From positions 1 through 6,800 of the forward strand of contig DAIQOP010000219.1 in NCBI GenBank assembly GCA_036787815.1: a stretch of 6,800 nucleotides of DNA, read 5' to 3'. The notes under the pieces are model-generated. The model worked only from the letters and a program-made list of their open reading frames with translations. It had not been told where the DNA came from and ran no database searches. The stretch is from DATBAK01 sp036787815. Lineage in GTDB: Bacteria; Actinomycetota; Acidimicrobiia; IMCC26256; PALSA-610. Every line of letters starts with the position of its first letter. Position 1 is the first letter of the stretch. Shown here piece after piece: positions 4,844-6,800 of the stretch. A program made the translations under genes and the position numbers.

Positions 4844-6800
4844 CCCGGCCGGTCCGGTCGCGACCGCTCCGTTCCCGGGCGCCGTCTCCGGTGCGACGCC
4901 TCCCCCGCTGCCCGGCTCGACGTCCGGCTCGATGTCCGGGCCGATTCCCGGCACCACGTCCGGGCCGGTGCCCGGGCCGGGGTCGGCGCCCGCGCGCCGG
5001 CGCGACCGGGCGCGCAGGCCCCAGACGAGCAACCCGACGAGCACGAGCACACCGAGCGCCACTCCGGAACGGAGCTCTCCCGCACTGCTCGCGTCGGCGA
5101 CGACCTGCTCGGCGGCCAGCGCCTCGCGGCGCGACTGCCCACCGTTGCCGGCCGTGAACGACCGGCGCGCGCCCGAAAGGTCCGTCCCCGCGCTCGCGCC
5201 GACGAGCCCGATCGTGGCGAAGAGCCCGTGATGGTGGTGCACCGCGGCCGACGCCGATGCCAGCTCCTTCGCGGCCGCGAGATCCGACGTCGCCTCGCGC
5301 CCCACGGCGTCGAGATCGTCGTTGCGGTACTCGTAGTCGGCCTGCAACCTCGCCGGGGAGCGGAGGCCGAGCGGACGAACAGCACGGTCGATCGCGTCGT
5401 GCGACCGCGTCACCGAGTCGGCGAGCGGCATGAGCAGGTCGGCCGTCGTGAAGTCCCAGTTGCTCATCGCGATACGGAGCCCGAGTGGTGCCTTCCACCC
5501 GTTGCCGGCCCCGACGAGCCGCGTGTACGCGGTGCGCGCCTCGGTGCGCGCGCCGAGGTCGCCGTCGCCGCTCGTGGCCACATAGGCCGCGAACAGATGG
5601 TCGGCCTGCTTCGAACCGCCGACCTCGTCGAGATAGTCGAGGAACGCGTGCCAGGAACGGACGTCCGCCCCTTGCGGGTTGGTCGTGCCCTGGTACGGCA
5701 AGGCGTGGCTCGACGCGGCCGCGATGACGCGGCGCATGCGCGCGACGCCGATCTCGCCGGTGACGCGGTGGATCACGAACCACGCCGCGTTGTACCCGAA
5801 CGCCTCGCGGGCCTCGCTGATCTGATTCTGGAGGTCGACCGACGACCAGTCGTTCAGCCGCACCGAACCGGAGGCACGCTCGTCGATCGCCTTCGGCGTC
5901 GCAAGCTTCCCGCCCATCAGCGCGACGGCCCGCGCCGCGTACTCCTGGGCGAAGCCCTCGTCGATCCAGCGATCGCCGAAGAGCGTGTCGTCGAACCACA
6001 TGTGCGACATCTCGTGCAGGATCACCTGCGGATCGAGCGCGTCGCCGATCTCGATCGAGTTGTCGTGCCTCGTGTACCAACCCGCGTACCCGTACAGGTA
6101 CGGCGTCACCGTCTCGGTGATCACCAACCGGTCGGCCGAGGGCCACGGCAGCCCGATCAGCGCCTCGAGCTTCGGCACCCCCTTCGCGACCCGGCCGTCG
6201 ACGAACGCGCTCCACGCCGGGTCGTCGGGGAAGGCCCGGATGCGGATCCGGTTTCCGTCGGCCTCGATGCTCCCGCTCACGAGCTTGGCGTCGTCGCGGG
6301 CCGACACCGACACGAACCACGTGCGGGGTTCGGCGATCGCGTTCGCGGAGTAGGTGACACTGGCGCCCGTCACCCGCGCGCTCATGTCGGCGCCGACCAT
6401 GTCGACCTTGAACGACCGGGGGACGACGATCGAGACGTTCGCGGCTCCGGAGTCACCGGCGGGCCACGCATCGAACGAGGAGAACGCGGACGTGACCCGG
6501 GTGAGGCTCTTCGACCGGGGCGCGCCGCCGGAGAGGTCGTAGTGCAGGTGCACGGTCTGCGTCTGGTTGTAGAACAGGTTCGACGAGAAATGGACCTCGA
6601 CGGCCTGGACGAACGGGCTCGACGCCGGCTGACTCGTCACCGACAGCGCGGCGCCGCCGGCGCTCACCGCGGTGAAGTTGGTCGCCTCGGCCAGTGCGAC
6701 CACGAGGACGCCCCGGAAGTACGCCTGCTCGATGACGTTGCCCCGGTGCTGATCCGGGGTCGTGTTCGTCGTCGTGAGATCGACGGTCACGTGCACAGCC
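4841..6800 (-). CDS. Membrane-anchored zinc metallopeptidase (gluzincin-like), 5' end outside window
   Basis: The frame is open to the window edge, with about 652 residues visible; positions count from the GTG at 6794-6796, which is probably internal. Residues 1-165 look like a beta-rich, exported domain. The peptidase core has HEMSH at 261-265, then RWIDEGFAQEYAA, with Glu280 as the likely third zinc ligand: HExxH-x14-E, four residues shorter than the x18 of M1 aminopeptidases. No GxMEN motif is visible, so a peptidase-MA-like gluzincin is more likely. A mostly helical region follows, with HHHH at 520-523. A hydrophobic helix at about 578-594 (SGVALGVLVLVGLLVWGLRA) is followed by RARSRRR, so the catalytic part should face outside and the Pro/Gly/Asp-rich tail (605-651) inside. 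Substrate is unknown. The gene precedes the leuB leader but shows no functional link to it. Confidence 0.85.
   Translation of the reverse strand, partial: AVHVTVDLTTTNTTPDQHRGNVIEQAYFRGVLVVALAEATNFTAVSAGGAALSVTSQPASSPFVQAVEVHFSSNLFYNQTQTVHLHYDLSGGAPRSKSLTRVTSAFSSFDAWPAGDSGAANVSIVVPRSFKVDMVGADMSARVTGASVTYSANAIAEPRTWFVSVSARDDAKLVSGSIEADGNRIRIRAFPDDPAWSAFVDGRVAKGVPKLEALIGLPWPSADRLVITETVTPYLYGYAGWYTRHDNSIEIGDALDPQVILHEMSHMWFDDTLFGDRWIDEGFAQEYAARAVALMGGKLATPKAIDERASGSVRLNDWSSVDLQNQISEAREAFGYNAAWFVIHRVTGEIGVARMRRVIAAASSHALPYQGTTNPQGADVRSWHAFLDYLDEVGGSKQADHLFAAYVATSGDGDLGARTEARTAYTRLVGAGNGWKAPLGLRIAMSNWDFTTADLLMPLADSVTRSHDAIDRAVRPLGLRSPARLQADYEYRNDDLDAVGREATSDLAAAKELASASAAVHHHHGLFATIGLVGASAGTDLSGARRSFTAGNGGQSRREALAAEQVVADASSAGELRSGVALGVLVLVGLLVWGLRARSRRRAGADPGPGTGPDVVPGIGPDIEPDVEPGSGGGVAPETAPGNGAVATGPAG
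4907..4984 (-). repeat. Imperfect Pro-Gly/Pro-Asp repeat in the cytoplasmic tail of the metallopeptidase
   Basis: The segment just after the basic stop-transfer stretch reads as short degenerate units built on GPD/EPD and PG: DPGPGTGPDVV, PGIGPDIE, PDVEPGS. At DNA level this is a run of related 12-24 bp blocks (GTCCGG and GCCCGG on the plus strand). It predicts a flexible, acidic, proline-rich tail. Such tracts expand and contract easily, so length variation between strains is likely. Confidence 0.6.

Noticed and set aside
4830..6320. A long minus-strand frame overlapping the metallopeptidase in another frame
   Set aside because: It is an Arg-rich shadow of the peptidase. Only its last 11 codons (4794-4829), beyond the peptidase stop, are kept, as the candidate leader peptide.
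4841..6800. Classical M1 aminopeptidase
   Set aside because: The HExxH to Glu spacing is 14 rather than 18, and no GxMEN exopeptidase motif is visible, so only a gluzincin-like peptidase is claimed.

Overview
This is a GC-rich, actinobacterial-looking chromosomal segment in which every supported gene reads on the minus strand. An exact 100-base run of N at 2585-2684 shows that it comes from a draft scaffold. GTG starts, strong G/C bias at third codon positions, a short leaderless-looking ORF and a LeuB of mycobacterial length fit Actinobacteria. I would guess Acidimicrobiia or a relative, but that placement is inference.

Layout in the direction of transcription (high to low coordinates): (1) 6800-4841, the 3' part of a membrane-anchored zinc metallopeptidase (HExxH plus a downstream Glu, C-terminal membrane helix, Pro/Gly-rich tail). 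(2) 4840-4699, a compact regulatory leader: a -10-like TAGACT, an 11-codon ORF (MSFRSFVVVIS) with a Val-Val-Val-Ile run, a strong hairpin starting on its stop codon, then a terminator-type hairpin with a T-tract. (3) leuB, 4698-3691. (4) ilvE, 3687-2767. (5) An array of 26-bp tandem repeats around the assembly gap. (6) cimA, whose catalytic part is complete but whose start codon is unresolved. (7) A 179-aa protein of unknown function. (8) The N-terminal part of an acyl-CoA dehydrogenase that runs off the window.

leuB, ilvE and cimA form a branched-chain amino acid module. CimA makes citramalate from pyruvate and acetyl-CoA, LeuB catalyses the oxidative steps of both the citramalate (to 2-oxobutyrate) and leucine branches, and IlvE carries out the final transamination. 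This is the threonine-independent isoleucine route, and the Val/Ile-rich leader ORF in front of leuB suits attenuation by these end products.

Two points deserve most attention. One is the candidate leader-peptide attenuator. The other is the 26-bp array lying between ilvE and the first catalytic codons of cimA. The repeat unit has no stop codon and no start codon on the coding strand, so the only standard CimA start visible is an ATG overlapping the end of ilvE, with the repeats then read as part of the protein.
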